Source: Caldithrix sp.
GTDB lineage: Bacteria; Calditrichota; Calditrichia; Calditrichales; Calditrichaceae
Assembly: GCA_020720405.1 (NCBI GenBank)
Contig: DYOS01000014.1
Coordinates: forward strand, 6,075-39,921
Direction: 5' to 3'
Length of the DNA: 33,847 bases
Each line of letters opens with the position of its first letter. Positions within the stretch are counted from its first letter, which is position 1. The notes under the pieces are model-generated. The model searched no databases. It saw only the letters and a program-made list of their open reading frames with translations, and was not told where the DNA came from. The position numbers and the translations under genes were made by a program. Below are positions 33,709 to 33,847 of the stretch, piece by piece.

Positions 33709-33837
33709 TTTTGGATTCCTGATTATTATTTCAAAATGTTTTTTGATCCGTTTAAGGTCTGCTTTTTCAAGTTCTTCGGCCTAGGCCTGGTCAGGCAGAG
33801 GCTTCGGACTTTTTTTTGCCTGTAGCAAATCTTTCAT
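33709..33837 (-). other. In-frame tract with one TAG, upstream of the LPP20-like gene
   Basis: On the minus strand an ATG at 33837, with AAGG close upstream, opens 18 codons (MKDLLQAKKSPKPLPDQA) before TAG at 33783-33781. The same frame then stays open through AEELEKADLKRIKKHF and into the LPP20-like start at 33708. It may be a short leader ORF, a relic of an N-terminal extension, or a sequence error near a contig end. The signal peptide at 33708 makes the downstream start the credible one. No other gene is seen at this edge. Confidence 0.3.
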
Positions 33838-33847
33838 ATCCTTACTA

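Overview
The window reads as a chromosomal segment of a Gram-negative-type bacterium. Most of it is one long minus-strand exopolysaccharide / surface-polysaccharide locus, followed by a translation-gene cluster, a fatty-acid oxidation gene and a second, plus-strand cell-surface carbohydrate/lipid operon. Clear Shine-Dalgarno sites and a textbook TTGACA-17-TATATT promoter argue against Bacteroidota. The Wza-like outer-membrane exporter, a bacterial GGGP-synthase-family enzyme and an LPP20-type secreted protein fit an FCB-group relative such as Calditrichota, KSB1 or Marinimicrobia. That placement is an inference and its confidence is low.

Region A (1-21814, all minus strand, read from right to left). 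A probable promoter near 21.9 kb drives an undecaprenyl-phosphate sugar phosphotransferase, a STAS-domain protein with an HTH-like tail, a Wza-like exporter, a Wzc-like tyrosine autokinase, a FemAB-like protein, a family 2 glycosyltransferase, a GNAT-like protein, an acyl carrier protein, a LarA-family protein, an O-antigen ligase/polymerase, two GT4 enzymes, a Wzx-type flippase, a polysaccharide deacetylase, an APH-like kinase, a heparinase II/III-family protein and two more GT4 enzymes. The last of these runs off the left edge. Genes overlap or nearly touch, with only two gaps over 50 bp (5594-5656 and 15726-15855). The set describes a Wzx/Wzy-type pathway with decoration and trimming enzymes. 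Gene content resembles the exopolysaccharide clusters that accompany exosortase A (PEP-CTERM) systems, but no exosortase is present here. The GNAT / ACP / LarA module is the most unusual part.

Region B (22014-25841, minus strand). Genes rplM-rpsI end at a terminator. They are followed by rpsB-tsf-pyrH-frr behind a structured leader, ending in a second terminator. This is a conserved housekeeping cluster.

Region C (25883-27703). A long FadE-like acyl-CoA dehydrogenase is transcribed leftward. A perfect TGAATGA-N4-TCATTCA palindrome overlaps its promoter and closely resembles the Bacillus FadR operator.

Region D (27704-31855, plus strand). A CelD-like GNAT protein, a WbqC-like protein, a GGGP-synthase-family enzyme, GmhA and a WbpP/GalE-like epimerase form a tight operon. 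The epimerase looks different in base and codon use from the genes before it.

Region E (31876-33847). One convergent minus-strand gene encodes a secreted protein with an LPP20-like N-terminus. Upstream of it there is an in-frame tract interrupted by a single TAG. No tRNA, rRNA, CRISPR array, insertion sequence or phage gene was seen, and no stretch over 300 bases lacks a gene.
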